From Actinokineospora inagensis DSM 44258 (lineage in GTDB: Bacteria > Actinomycetota > Actinomycetes > Mycobacteriales > Pseudonocardiaceae): a stretch of DNA of 64,000 nt. The translations under genes were made by a program, and so were the position numbers. The stretch covers positions 52,642 through 116,641 of the forward strand of contig NZ_AXWW01000025.1 of assembly GCF_000482865.1 (NCBI RefSeq), in the 5' to 3' direction. Shown piece after piece: positions 32,215 to 42,149 of the stretch (the first letter of the stretch is position 1; every line of letters begins with the position of its first letter). The notes under the pieces were generated by a model. It was not told the origin of the DNA. It searched no databases and worked only from the letters and a program-made list of their open reading frames with translations.

Positions 32215-35200
32215 GTGACCGACGCCTATCTCAGATTTCCCCACCTGCACGCGGATCTGATCACCTTCGTCGCCGAGGACGATGTGTGGCTGGCACCGGT
32301 GGACGGCGGACGGGCGTGGCGCCTGTCGGCCGACCAGGTGCCGGTGGCCAACCCCCGGTTCTCCCCGGACGGCGCGCTGATCGCGTGGACGAGTGACCTG
32401 GACGTGGAGCCCGAGGTGCGGGTGGCCCCGGTGGCGGGCGGCCCCAGCGAGCGGCTGACGTACTGGGGGTCGGTCGACACGGCGGTGGCCGGGTGGACGG
32501 CGGACGGGCGGGTGACCGCGCGGTCGTCGGTCGGCCGGTCGTCGATCCGGGCGACCTGGGCGTACGCCGTGCCGCTGGACGGGTCGCCCGCCGAGGCGCT
32601 GCCGTACGGGCCGTTGGCGTCGCTGGACCTGTCGCCAACCGGTGGGGTCGCGGTGGGGTCGGCGATCTCCCGGGAGCCCGCGTGGTGGAAGCGGTACCGG
32701 GGCGGCACCGCGGGCAAGGTGTGGGTCGACCCGGGCGGTACCGGCGACTTCCGCCGCATACTGTCCGATGTGGACGGACACCTGGTCTGTCCGCTGTGGG
32801 TGGGCGACCGGGTCGTGTTCCTGTCCGACCACGAGGGGGTCGGCAACGTGTACTCCGCCGACGTCAACGGGCAGGACGTGCGCAAGCACAGCGAGCACAG
32901 CGGTTTCTACGCGCGCAACGCCACCACCGACGGCACCCGGGTCGTCTACCACCGGGCGGGCGAGCTGTGGCTGCTCGACGGTCTCGACGCCCAGCCGCGC
33001 CGCCTCGACGTCCGGTTGGGCGGTCCGCGCGGGTCGCGGCAGGTGTACCCGGTGACGGCGGGCCGCCACATCGGCGACCTGGGGCCGGATCGCACCGGTC
33101 GGGCCAGCGCGGTCGAGGTGCGCGGCACCGTGCACTGGGTGACCCACCGGGACGGACCGGTGCGCGCCCTCACCGTCGAACCGGGGGTTCGCGCGCGGCT
33201 GCCGCGGGTGCTCGGCACGACCGGCCTGGTCGTGTGGGTCACCGACGCCGACGGCGAGGACGCGTTGGAGTTCGCGCCTGCCGAGGGCCGCGAGCCGGGG
33301 GTGAGCCCGCGTCGGGTCGCCACCGGGGAACTCGGCCGGGTGCTCGAACTCGCGGCGTCCCCGGACGGCAGGCGGGTCGCCGCGGTCACCCACGACGGTC
33401 GGCTGCTGCTGGTCGACGTGGACGACGGCGAGGTCAAGGAGGTCACCAAGGCCACCGAGTCGGACCCGACCGGGATCACCTTCTCGCCGGACTCGGCGTG
33501 GCTGGCCTGGTCGCACCCCGGCCCGGACCCGTTGCGGCACATCAAGATGGTGAACACGACGAGCCTGACCGTGGTGGACGTGACACCGCTGCGGTTCGTC
33601 GACTCGGACCCGGCGTTCACGTTGGACGGCAAGCACATCGCGTTCCTGTCGTCGCGCAGCTTCGACCCGATCTACGACGTGCACGTGTTCGACCTGTCGT
33701 TCGCCAACGGCAGCAGGCCCTACCTGGTTCCGTTGGCCGCGCTCACCCCGTCACCGTTCGCGCCGGTGCGCGAGGGCCGCGGTTTCGGCGACGCCGAGGA
33801 CAAGGACGACAAGGACACCGACAACAAGACCCCGCGTACTTCCGTTGACCTGGAGGGCATCGCGGACCGCGTCGTCGCCTTCCCGGTCCCCGCGGCCCGC
33901 TACTCCGGGCTGATCGCGGTCAAGGGCGGGGTGGCCTGGCTGCGCGACCCGCTGACCGGGTCACTCGGCGACGACCTCGACGACTCGGGCTCGGTCGCGC
34001 CGCGGTCCGTGCTGGAGCGCTACGACCTGGCCAAGCTCAAGGTCGACACCCTGGTCGACGGGCTGGACCAGGTGTGGTCGAGCGGCGACGGCAACCGGAT
34101 CGTGGTCCGGGACGGCCGGTCGCTGCGGGTGCTGCCCGCCGACCGCAAGGCCGACTCGGACGACCACTCCGAGGACAACATCGGCGTCGACCTCGGCCGG
34201 GTCCGGGTGCGGGTCGACCCGGCCGCCGAGTGGCGGCAGGCGTTCGACGAGGCGGGCAGGCTCATGCGGGACCTGTTCTGGCGCGCGGACATGAACGGGG
34301 TGGACTGGAAGGGCGTGCTCGACACGTACCGCCCGCTGGTCGACGCGGTCGGCTCGCACGACGAGTTCGTCGACCTGCTGTGGGAGACGAACGGCGAACT
34401 CGGCACCTCGCACGCGTACGTCATGCCGTCGGGCGGCGGCGCGGACCACCGGCGGCGGCTGGGCCTGCTCGGCGCGGACATCACCCGTGACGCGGACGGC
34501 GCCTGGCGGATCACGTCGATCGTGCCGGGGGAGAGCTCCGACCCGAAGGCCCGGTCGCCGCTGCGCGCGCCCGGGGTCGGCGTGCGCGAGGGCGACGCGA
34601 TCGTCGCGGTCGACGGGATCGCGGTCGACCCGGTGCGCGGCCCGTCGACGCTCTTGGTCGGTACGGCGGGCGCACCGGTGGAGCTGACCGTCGAACCCAA
34701 GGGCGGCGGCACAACCCGGCGTGTTGTCGTAGTGCCCCTACTGGACGACATGCCCTTGCGCTACCAGGCATGGGTGGCCGACAGGCGTGCCCACACACAC
34801 GAGATCAGCGACGGCAAAGTCGGCTACCTGCACGTGCCGGACATGGTCGCCAACGGGTGGGCACAGTTCCACCGCGACCTGCGACTGGAGATGCGCCGCG
34901 ACGCCGTCGTCGTCGACCTGCGGGAAAACCGCGGCGGGCACCTGTCGCAACTGGTCGTGGAGAAGCTGAGCCGCCGCATCGTCGGCTGGGGCCGCGCCCG
35001 CGACGGCTACTACCAGGAGACCTACCCGGTCGACGCCCCACGCGGCCCGGTCGTCGCCGTCGCCAACGAGTTCTCCGGCTCCGACGGCGACATCGTCAAC
35101 GCCGCGATCAAGGCGCTGGGCATCGGCCCGGTCGTCGGCACCCGCACCTGGGGCGGTGTGGTCGGCATCGACATGCGGTACCGGCTCATCGACGGCACCC

Positions 35201-35412
35201 TGGTCACCCAGCCCCGGTACGCCACCTGGATGGAGAACACCGGCTGGGGCATGGAGAACCACGGCGTCGACCCGGACGTCGAGGTCGTCATGCGGCCGCA
35301 GGACCACGCCGAGGGCCGCGACCCGCAACTGGACACCGCCATCGAGATCGCCCTGCAGCGGCTGGCCGCCAAGCCCGCCGCCACCCCGCCCGCGCTGCCG
35401 CCGCTGACCTGA
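32215..35412 (+). CDS. Tricorn-type S41 serine protease
   Basis: Large cytosolic peptidase of the Tricorn family, predicted to degrade peptides released by other proteases. The 1065 residues hold an N-terminal beta-propeller (blades with RFSPDGALIAW and FSPDSAWLAWSHPG), a mixed propeller/linker region to about 660, a helical segment (WRQAFDEAGRLMRDLFWRAD), and LGTSHAYVMPSGGG with the catalytic His. A PDZ domain lies at about 750-835. The S41 core has VANEFSGSDGDIVNAAIKAL (nucleophile Ser and the SDGD turn), with GTRTWGGVVG after it. GTG at 32215 has TAACTT seven bases upstream, so it is probably leaderless. Confidence 0.93.
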   Translation: MTDAYLRFPHLHADLITFVAEDDVWLAPVDGGRAWRLSADQVPVANPRFSPDGALIAWTSDLDVEPEVRVAPVAGGPSERLTYWGSVDTAVAGWTADGRVTARSSVGRSSIRATWAYAVPLDGSPAEALPYGPLASLDLSPTGGVAVGSAISREPAWWKRYRGGTAGKVWVDPGGTGDFRRILSDVDGHLVCPLWVGDRVVFLSDHEGVGNVYSADVNGQDVRKHSEHSGFYARNATTDGTRVVYHRAGELWLLDGLDAQPRRLDVRLGGPRGSRQVYPVTAGRHIGDLGPDRTGRASAVEVRGTVHWVTHRDGPVRALTVEPGVRARLPRVLGTTGLVVWVTDADGEDALEFAPAEGREPGVSPRRVATGELGRVLELAASPDGRRVAAVTHDGRLLLVDVDDGEVKEVTKATESDPTGITFSPDSAWLAWSHPGPDPLRHIKMVNTTSLTVVDVTPLRFVDSDPAFTLDGKHIAFLSSRSFDPIYDVHVFDLSFANGSRPYLVPLAALTPSPFAPVREGRGFGDAEDKDDKDTDNKTPRTSVDLEGIADRVVAFPVPAARYSGLIAVKGGVAWLRDPLTGSLGDDLDDSGSVAPRSVLERYDLAKLKVDTLVDGLDQVWSSGDGNRIVVRDGRSLRVLPADRKADSDDHSEDNIGVDLGRVRVRVDPAAEWRQAFDEAGRLMRDLFWRADMNGVDWKGVLDTYRPLVDAVGSHDEFVDLLWETNGELGTSHAYVMPSGGGADHRRRLGLLGADITRDADGAWRITSIVPGESSDPKARSPLRAPGVGVREGDAIVAVDGIAVDPVRGPSTLLVGTAGAPVELTVEPKGGGTTRRVVVVPLLDDMPLRYQAWVADRRAHTHEISDGKVGYLHVPDMVANGWAQFHRDLRLEMRRDAVVVDLRENRGGHLSQLVVEKLSRRIVGWGRARDGYYQETYPVDAPRGPVVAVANEFSGSDGDIVNAAIKALGIGPVVGTRTWGGVVGIDMRYRLIDGTLVTQPRYATWMENTGWGMENHGVDPDVEVVMRPQDHAEGRDPQLDTAIEIALQRLAAKPAATPPALPPLT

Positions 35413-35429
35413 CCGGCAGGATGGCGATC

Positions 35430-36290
35430 ATGGGAATCGACACGGGATCGACCGGCCGCGGTTTCGACACCGACACCGCGGCCCGCATCCGCGCCAACGA
35501 GGCCAACTGGGACGCCCGCACCCCCATCCACGCGGCGTCCGCCTTCTACGACCTACCCGGTCGGGACCCGCGCGCCTGGTTCGCCGACTTCGAGTGGGAC
35601 GACCTCGGTGACCTGTCCGGCAAGGACCTCGTCCACCTGCAATGCCACCTGGGCAGCGAAACCATCGCGTTCCCGCCGCTGGGTGCCCGGGTGGTCGGCC
35701 TCGACATCTCCGGGGAATCGGTGCGCGCCGCCCGAGCCCTGGCGGCGTCGAAGGGGGTGGAAGTCGAGTACGTGCAAGCCGACGTCCACGCCGCCGCCGA
35801 CACCCTCGGCGCCTCCCGCTTCGACATCGTCTACACCGGCAAAGGCGCCCTCTGCTACATCCCCGACCTGACCGCCTGGGCCACCGAGGTCCACACCCTC
35901 CTCCGCCCCGGCGGGCAGGTGTACATCGTCGAGTTCCACCCCCTGCTCAACGCCCTCAGCCCCACCCCACCCCCCGACGGCGACGAAACCCTCCTCCTCC
36001 GCCACGACTACCTCTCCGGCCGAGGCCCCACCACCCGAGACGCCACCCACACCTACACGGACGGCCCCCCACTGACCACGGCCACCACCAGCCACGAATG
36101 GCAACACGGCATCGGGGACGTGGTGAACGCCCTGATCGCCGCGGGCCTGCGCATCACCCGCCTCCGCGAAACCGAACAACTCCCCTGGCCCCGCTGGTCC
36201 ACCATGACCCCCACCACCGGCTGGTACTCACTCCCCGACAACGCGCCCCGCATCCCCCTGATCTACGCCCTCCAGGCCACCCGCCCCTAG
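35430..36290 (+). CDS. Class I SAM-dependent methyltransferase
   Basis: 286-residue Rossmann methyltransferase of unknown substrate. SAM-binding landmarks: LVHLQCHLGSETIAFPPLG (motif I, unusual QCHLGSET instead of the Gly-rich loop), VVGLDISGESVRAAR (motif post I), EYVQADVH, and FDIVYTGKGALCYIPDL (motif II region). The N-terminus ANEANWDARTPIHAASAFYD is that of a small family often annotated as SAM-dependent methyltransferases next to unrelated genes. AGGA at 35418-35421 precedes the ATG at 35430; an ATG at 35421 in the same frame is the alternative. Confidence 0.85.
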   Translation: MGIDTGSTGRGFDTDTAARIRANEANWDARTPIHAASAFYDLPGRDPRAWFADFEWDDLGDLSGKDLVHLQCHLGSETIAFPPLGARVVGLDISGESVRAARALAASKGVEVEYVQADVHAAADTLGASRFDIVYTGKGALCYIPDLTAWATEVHTLLRPGGQVYIVEFHPLLNALSPTPPPDGDETLLLRHDYLSGRGPTTRDATHTYTDGPPLTTATTSHEWQHGIGDVVNALIAAGLRITRLRETEQLPWPRWSTMTPTTGWYSLPDNAPRIPLIYALQATRP

Positions 36291-36747
36291 CCCGTTTTGG
36301 GGCGGCGTATTGATTGCGGCTTGGCGTGGGTTGCTCCGGCCGGACCCTTGGTGTCGTCAGGCCATCTGTCGTCGGTCACCGGGCTGCTGTCGCCTGCCCC
36401 GCGCATGTCGTCGGCGCACTCTCGTCGGCTCGGCGCATGCCGTCGTCTGGCCAACTTCGCGGCCGCCCTGGTTGGCTGGGCGCGTGTTGTCTGGTAGTTC
36501 TCGCTGGCTTTCACGCACGTCGCGAGATCACCCTGGCCAGTTGCGCGGCTGTCGTCGGGCTTCCTTGTTGGTTCCGAGTGGGCTGTCGGGTGGTTCTTGC
36601 TGGCTTGGCGGACGTAGCGGGGTCACTTTGAGCTGGCTTCGCGGATCCACGTCGGCTCAGCGCATCCGTCAGCCCACCCGGCCCGCGAACATCCGCCAGG
36701 GCACATCCTCGTCTGCCCGCGCCCGCATCTCGACCCACTCGAACCGC
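36291..36747. other. Gene-poor stretch before a possible regulator fragment
   Basis: About 460 bases with no supported gene. Several words (gtcgtc, ggcttggcg, tggttct) recur loosely, and codon structure is absent, which suggests decayed sequence. Confidence 0.4.
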
Positions 36748-36975
36748 CTACCGCGACGTCCTCCAAGGAAACTCTGCACCGGCGGCACTGGGCTCGGCGC
36801 GGGCCGACCGGACCCGGTGCCGGACACCCAGGCCGGCCAGCAGACCGGTGACCTCGTCGGCGCGGTCGCGGGCAGCCGGCCAGGTGCCGTCCTGCACCGG
36901 GCCGAAGCCGAGGAACCGGAGCGCACCAGCCGGGCGCGGGCCACCCAGTGCTCCTCGGGGATGGCGTGCTAGCCC
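36748..36975 (-). pseudogene. Degenerate gene fragment (possibly PaaX-like)
   Basis: One minus-strand frame ending at TAG 36748-36750 gives ALRFLGFGPVQDGTWPAARD followed by RADEVTGLLAGLGV. This recalls the central domain of PaaX-type regulators (LGFGPLxxGxW then a helix). A preceding HAIPEEHWVARARLVR is in a different frame, so it is broken by a shift. No start or HTH is found. The family call is a guess from pattern. Confidence 0.3.
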
Positions 36976-37078
36976 ACACCGACTTCATCACCGCGGCCTC
37001 CCAGCAGTACTCCGCTGCCCCCGCCCGAGTGCACCTCCAGCCCACCCGCTCCCACCACCACCCGCCACCCAGGTCAAG

Positions 37079-37187
37079 TTGTCCACAACCCCACAGCTCA
37101 CCCACACCCCGACCACGACCCCGTTCCCACCCCGGCCAAGCCGGTAGACTGGCACCGGGGTCGCCCCCCGGGAGGGTGGGGGCCGCC
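37079..37187 (+). repeat. DnaA-box/TAGACT/GC-core element, copy 7 (plus)
   Basis: TTGTCCACA (37079-37087), 57 bases, TAGACT (37145-37150), 13 bases, then CCCCCCGGGAGGGTGGGGG. Unlike copies 1-6 it has no visible partner nearby. It fires toward the transglycosylase gene that starts 276 bases downstream. Confidence 0.75.
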
Positions 37188-37425
37188 CGGAGGGTGTGTG
37201 GTGCGGCGGCGGTTGTCAAGGGGTGGGGGTTGGCCACGGTCGTGGGGCGGGTGGGGGTTCGAGGCAGGCGGGCCAAGGGGGGGCGGGAGTGGTTCAGGGG
37301 GCAACGCTCCGGGTGGGGTTGGATTGATTTGGTGGGGCGTTTTGGCTGGTCAGCGGCGACCTTGGTTCGGGGTGGGGTGGGTGGTTTGGGCGGAGCACCG
37401 GTGGTGAGCACGTAGCCTTGGGGGC

Positions 37426-38256
37426 GTGTCCGCTGACCTGACACCCGAGGCGTCCTCGTTGGCCGTCTTGCTGGAGCCCGAGTCCCCGCCGCCGCCGCGT
37501 AGGCGGGGGTTGCGGGTGGTGGGGCGGTTGGTGCTGGCCGCGTTGATGGTGTCGTTGGCGGCGGGGACCGTGGTGTTGCTCGACGACGAGAAACAGCCGC
37601 CGCCTGCGCCGCGGTTCGCGGTGGAGGATGTCGCGGTGAGCCCGGGGGAGGTGCCGCCCGCGGCGGGGCCGGTGCCGCCGGACTTAGCCGGGTGGGCGCG
37701 GCGGGTGTCGGACGCGACGGACATTCCGGTGCGGACGCTCGTCGCGTACGGGAAGGCCGAGGCGAAGACCCGCACGCGCGACCCGGGGTGCAACCTGTCG
37801 TGGGTGACGCTCGCGGGGGTTGGGCGGGTCGAGTCGCACCACGGGCGGTACAGCGGTACCACCATCGGTGAGGACGGGACCCTGTCGAAGCCGATCATCG
37901 GGGTTCCGCTGGACGGGTCCCCTGGCGTCCAGGCGATCCCGGACACCGACCGCGGCACGCTCGACGGTGACGCCCAGTGGGACCGGGCCGTCGGGTCGAT
38001 GCAGTTCCTGCCCGCCACCTGGTCCCGCTGGTCGCTGCGCGCCGCCGACGACGGGCGTGCCCCCGATCCGCAGAACGTCGACGACTCCGCGTTGACCGCC
38101 GCCAACTACCTCTGCGCTGTCGGCGGCGACCTGTCCACCGGGGCGGGCTGGTGGCGGGCCGTGCTGACCTACAACCAGTCGAACGAGTACGCCCGCTCCG
38201 TGTACAGCGGCGCCGCCGCCTACGCCCGCAAGGCGAACGAGCTCAGCCCCCGGTGA
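37426..38256 (+). CDS. Membrane-anchored lytic transglycosylase (LpqU-like)
   Basis: 276-residue peptidoglycan-cleaving enzyme. An N-terminal anchor at about residues 30-50 (VVGRLVLAALMVSLAAGTVV) is followed by a Pro-rich linker. The transglycosylase SLT-type domain has LAGVGRVESHHGRY with the catalytic Glu, DAQWDRAVGSMQFLPATW, then AANYLCAVGGDLSTGAGWWR and LTYNQSNEYARSV. This is the position of lpqU (Rv1022) upstream of eno. TAGCCT (37413-37418) seven bases before GTG 37426 suggests a leaderless mRNA. Repeat copy 7 lies upstream and could add transcription. Confidence 0.88.
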   Translation: MSADLTPEASSLAVLLEPESPPPPRRRGLRVVGRLVLAALMVSLAAGTVVLLDDEKQPPPAPRFAVEDVAVSPGEVPPAAGPVPPDLAGWARRVSDATDIPVRTLVAYGKAEAKTRTRDPGCNLSWVTLAGVGRVESHHGRYSGTTIGEDGTLSKPIIGVPLDGSPGVQAIPDTDRGTLDGDAQWDRAVGSMQFLPATWSRWSLRAADDGRAPDPQNVDDSALTAANYLCAVGGDLSTGAGWWRAVLTYNQSNEYARSVYSGAAAYARKANELSPR

Positions 38257-38500
38257 GGTGGTGTTGCGCCGCCTGCTGGATCGCCTCCCGCGCCTGTTGC
38301 AGCGCTTGGTTCAGCGCGTCCGCGTGTGACTCCGCTTGGTGCAACAGGTTGCTGATGTTCCCCGAGGTCGACGTGTTCCCCAGGATCGACGACACCTCGG
38401 CGCCGATGTTGCCCAGTTCGCTGAGGAACCGCTGGGTCTCGTTGACGGGTACGCGGTCGGCGACGCCGTTCAACCGCTGCGCTTCTTCGTGGATGCTCAT
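38243..38500 (-). CDS. Small helical protein of unknown function
   Basis: 85 residues, Gln/Ala/Leu-rich, predicted almost fully helical: NETQRFLSELGNIGAEVSSI and SHADALNQALQQAREAIQQA. No motif recognised; a surface or ESX-like helical hairpin is possible. The 25 residues before MSIHEEAQRLN in the longer frame look like spurious extension. It overlaps the convergent transglycosylase gene by 14 bases. Confidence 0.5.
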   Translation of the reverse strand: MSIHEEAQRLNGVADRVPVNETQRFLSELGNIGAEVSSILGNTSTSGNISNLLHQAESHADALNQALQQAREAIQQAAQHHLTGG

Positions 38501-38637
38501 CCTCCGCATTCTCCCGTCAACCGCCTGGGGGACTGGGGTCGGGACCAATCTTCTCCGAAACCGCCCGAACACCACCGGTGATGGCCGGAACCCGCGTTCG
38601 GCTGAACCACGCGCAGGCGAAAGACCAGGCGCCGGGC

Positions 38638-39024
38638 TCAGCGGTTGCCCTCGACCGCCATCCTGGCGTTCACCTCGCCCAGCGCCTCCTGGTACTCCGG
38701 CAGCGGGTTCATCGCCACCGCCATCCGGAGCTGGGTCTGGGCCTCGGGCAGCCTGCTCTGCCGCTGCAGGGTTTTCCCCAGCGCGAACCGGGCGTAGTGG
38801 TCGGTGGGGTCGAGCTCCAGGACCCGCTGGAACGCCGCTTCCGCGCGGAGCAACTGCGCCGAGTTGAGGTAGGCCCGGCCTGCCAGGAGGTGCACGCTGG
38901 GGGCGTCCGGTGCGGCGGCGAGGACGGGGGCGAGCGCGGCGAGGGCGTCCAGGGGCCTGCGTCGCGCCACCAGTGACTCGGCGTGGCGGAACGCGGCGAA
39001 GGTGTCGACCGGCTCGTGGGTCAT
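38638..39024 (-). CDS. TPR-repeat protein
   Basis: 128-residue protein of tetratricopeptide repeats: SLVARRRPLDALAALAPVLA, SVHLLAGRAYLNSAQLLRAE, DPTDHYARFALGKTLQRQSR and a fourth weaker repeat. No signal peptide is seen; it is probably a protein-interaction scaffold. The ATG at 39024 is chosen since homology begins at MTHEPVDTFAAF. It is divergent from eno, which lies 183 bases away. Confidence 0.75.
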   Translation of the reverse strand: MTHEPVDTFAAFRHAESLVARRRPLDALAALAPVLAAAPDAPSVHLLAGRAYLNSAQLLRAEAAFQRVLELDPTDHYARFALGKTLQRQSRLPEAQTQLRMAVAMNPLPEYQEALGEVNARMAVEGNR

Positions 39025-39180
39025 AGTCAGATCAACATTACGCGGTGGCGGGGGGTTCCTCGACCCCGGAATCCGGCGGTCGGTGGAACTTCTCGGCGAC
39101 GCGGTGTGAGCCATCCCCCGGTCGTGTTCGACACCGGGCGTGGACCGGCACCGCTAGGCTCGGCGGCGAGCAACGAGTAG

Positions 39181-40494
<1,314 letters not shown>

Positions 40495-40498
40495 CCGC

Positions 40499-41017
40499 AT
40501 GGTCGGGCGCGGCACCGAACGGGGCGGCCGGGGTCGGCGCGAGTCGACCGCGCGCCGCCCGGCCCGGGTGCGGCGCACGCGCCCGGCCACCGCGCAGCAG
40601 TCCACGCAACCGCAGCCCCGCCGCAAGAAGCGCGGCGGGGTCCTCGGTCTGGCCACCACCCGCCGCGCCGCGGTCCTGGCGACGGTGGTGTGCGCCCTCG
40701 CCCTGAGCGTCGCGGTGCCGCTGCGCAACTACCTGTCGCAGCGGTCGGACATCCAGGTCTACGAGCAGCGGCAGGCGGAACTGCGGCAGCAGGTGGACGA
40801 GCTCAACCGGCGCAAGGAGCGGCTGTCGGACCCGGAGCAGGTCCGCGCCCAGGCCCGCGAGAGACTGCGGTACGTGATGCCCGGAGAAACCCCGTACATG
40901 GTCGAACTGCCCGCCAACCCGTCCACCGGCGCGGGCGCCGCCAACCCGGGACAGCCCATCCCGCAACAAGCCTGGTACGAGGGCCTGTGGGACACGGTCA
41001 CCGGGACGCACCGGTGA
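40499..41017 (+). CDS. Septum formation initiator FtsB/DivIC
   Basis: 172-residue bitopic membrane protein of the divisome FtsB/DivIC family, needed to assemble the septum complex. A positively charged cytoplasmic tail (about 55 residues, Arg-rich) precedes one transmembrane segment (AAVLATVVCALALSVAVPL). A periplasmic coiled coil (QRQAELRQQVDELNRRKERL) contains the DPEQVRAQARERLRYVMPGE motif typical of the family. It starts 4 bases after eno, so one transcript is likely, and its stop overlaps the DUF501 start. Confidence 0.92.
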   Translation: MVGRGTERGGRGRRESTARRPARVRRTRPATAQQSTQPQPRRKKRGGVLGLATTRRAAVLATVVCALALSVAVPLRNYLSQRSDIQVYEQRQAELRQQVDELNRRKERLSDPEQVRAQARERLRYVMPGETPYMVELPANPSTGAGAANPGQPIPQQAWYEGLWDTVTGTHR

Positions 41018-41505
41018 CCCTCGAACCGGTGACCGCCGACGACCGGGCCGTGATCGCGACGCAGTTGGGTCGCGAGCCGCGCGCGCTGCGCGCCATCGCC
41101 GCGCGCTGCCCGAGTGGACACCCGGCGGTCGTGCAGACCAACCCGCGCCTGGAGGACGGCACCCCGTTCCCCACCCTGTACTACCTGACCTGCCCGCGCC
41201 TGGCCGCCGCCATCTCCACTCTGGAGACCACGGGCGTCATGAAGGACATGACCGAACGCCTGTCGTCAGACCCGGACCTGGCTGAGGCATACCAGCGCGC
41301 CCACGAGTCCTACCTGGCCGAACGCGACGCACTCGACCCCCTCGGCACCCAGGTGACCGCGGGCGGCATGCCCGGCCGCGTCAAATGCCTGCACGCCCTC
41401 GTCGCCCACTCCCTCGCCACCACCCCCGGCCACAACCCCTTCGGCGACGAGGCGTTGGCCCTGCTCACCTCCTGGCCCACCGGCGACTGCGCCGCTGTGG
41501 ACTAG
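41014..41505 (+). CDS. DUF501 family protein
   Basis: 163-residue conserved actinobacterial protein (Rv1025-type). The defining stretch is GREPRALRAIAARCPSGHPA, VVQTNPRLEDGTPFPTLYYL then TCPRLAAAISTLE, and the end has GGMPGRVKCLHALVAHSLA with FGDEALAL. Function is unknown; Cys and His residues (CPSGHPA, CPRL, CLHALVAH) could bind metal. It overlaps the FtsB stop by GTGA, an arrangement that is conserved. Confidence 0.9.
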   Translation: MTLEPVTADDRAVIATQLGREPRALRAIAARCPSGHPAVVQTNPRLEDGTPFPTLYYLTCPRLAAAISTLETTGVMKDMTERLSSDPDLAEAYQRAHESYLAERDALDPLGTQVTAGGMPGRVKCLHALVAHSLATTPGHNPFGDEALALLTSWPTGDCAAVD

Positions 41506-41656
41506 TCCTCTGTGGACTGCACCACCCGATCCCCACCCCCCGCACCAGTTTCGGTCGACGCCCAACGCGACCCCGCCACTCAACCACCCCCGCCGACGAT
41601 CCCCCCGACGCTGGACCAGCGCCCCCCGTTCCGGTACTTGACGAAACACCCACCCT

Positions 41657-41776
41657 GGTCCAGGCAGAGCCCCACCCACCCGGGGGCCGGGGGCCCATTC
41701 CTGACGGTAGCGCGATCAGCGACCTGTCAAGAGGCGCAGGCCGCCGGCTGTGGACTGCTCAGTGCCTTGTGGATAA
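41657..41776 (-). repeat. DnaA-box/TTGACA/GC-core element, copy 8 (minus)
   Basis: On the minus strand: TTATCCACA (41768-41776), 58 bases, TACCGT (-10, 41704-41709) with TTGACA (-35, 41725-41730, 15-base spacer), then 17 bases and CCCCCGGGTGGGTGGGG. The downstream 40 bases are identical to copy 9. It is a separate subfamily from copies 1-7 but keeps the same order and spacing. Fires toward the DUF501 gene 3' end. Confidence 0.75.
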
Positions 41777-41989
41777 CCCCAGCCTGCCTACGGTTTTCAG
41801 CTACCTACCTGAGATCCGAACGCCGGCCGCTCGGCCTCGCCTGCCCTGGCCCCCAACCCAACCCCGCCGCCAGTTCCGCGCTCACTCCGCGTCCTCGCAC
41901 CGCTTCCCTCGCTCCACTCCCCGCCGTGTTTCGCCGACCCGTCATCCGGCTCGTTCACCCGAACTCGCGCTTGACTCCGGCTCGATCCG

Positions 41990-42108
41990 GGTCCAGGCAG
42001 AGCCCCACCCACCCGGGGGCCGGGGGCCCATTCCCAACGATATCGCTGAAGGCGGCTTGTCAAGGGCCGCGAGCGTGGCCTGTGGACAGGCAAGGAGCGT
42101 GTGGACAA
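41990..42108 (-). repeat. DnaA-box/TTGACA/GC-core element, copy 9 (minus)
   Basis: TTGTCCACA (42100-42108), 57 bases, TATCGT (42037-42042) with TTGACA (42058-42063, 15-base spacer), then CCCCCGGGTGGGTGGGG. It is in tandem with copy 8, 332 bases away. An extra near-perfect box (CTGTCCACA, minus strand) lies between box and promoter. It is adjacent to the 3' end of the AidB-type gene and points the same way as that gene. Confidence 0.75.
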
Positions 42109-42149
42109 CCCCGAGGAGCAACGCCGCCGGGTGGTGTACTGGCCGCCCG

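Noticed and set aside
34770..35429. N-terminal extension of the methyltransferase into the Tricorn gene
   Set aside because: The extension is an out-of-frame read of Tricorn codons, Arg/Gly-rich, and the family N-terminus starts at 35430 or 35421.
36748..37444. A 273-residue minus-strand gene through copy 7 of the element
   Set aside because: It crosses the repeat element and frames with no coherent protein; only a short PaaX-like fragment is possible.
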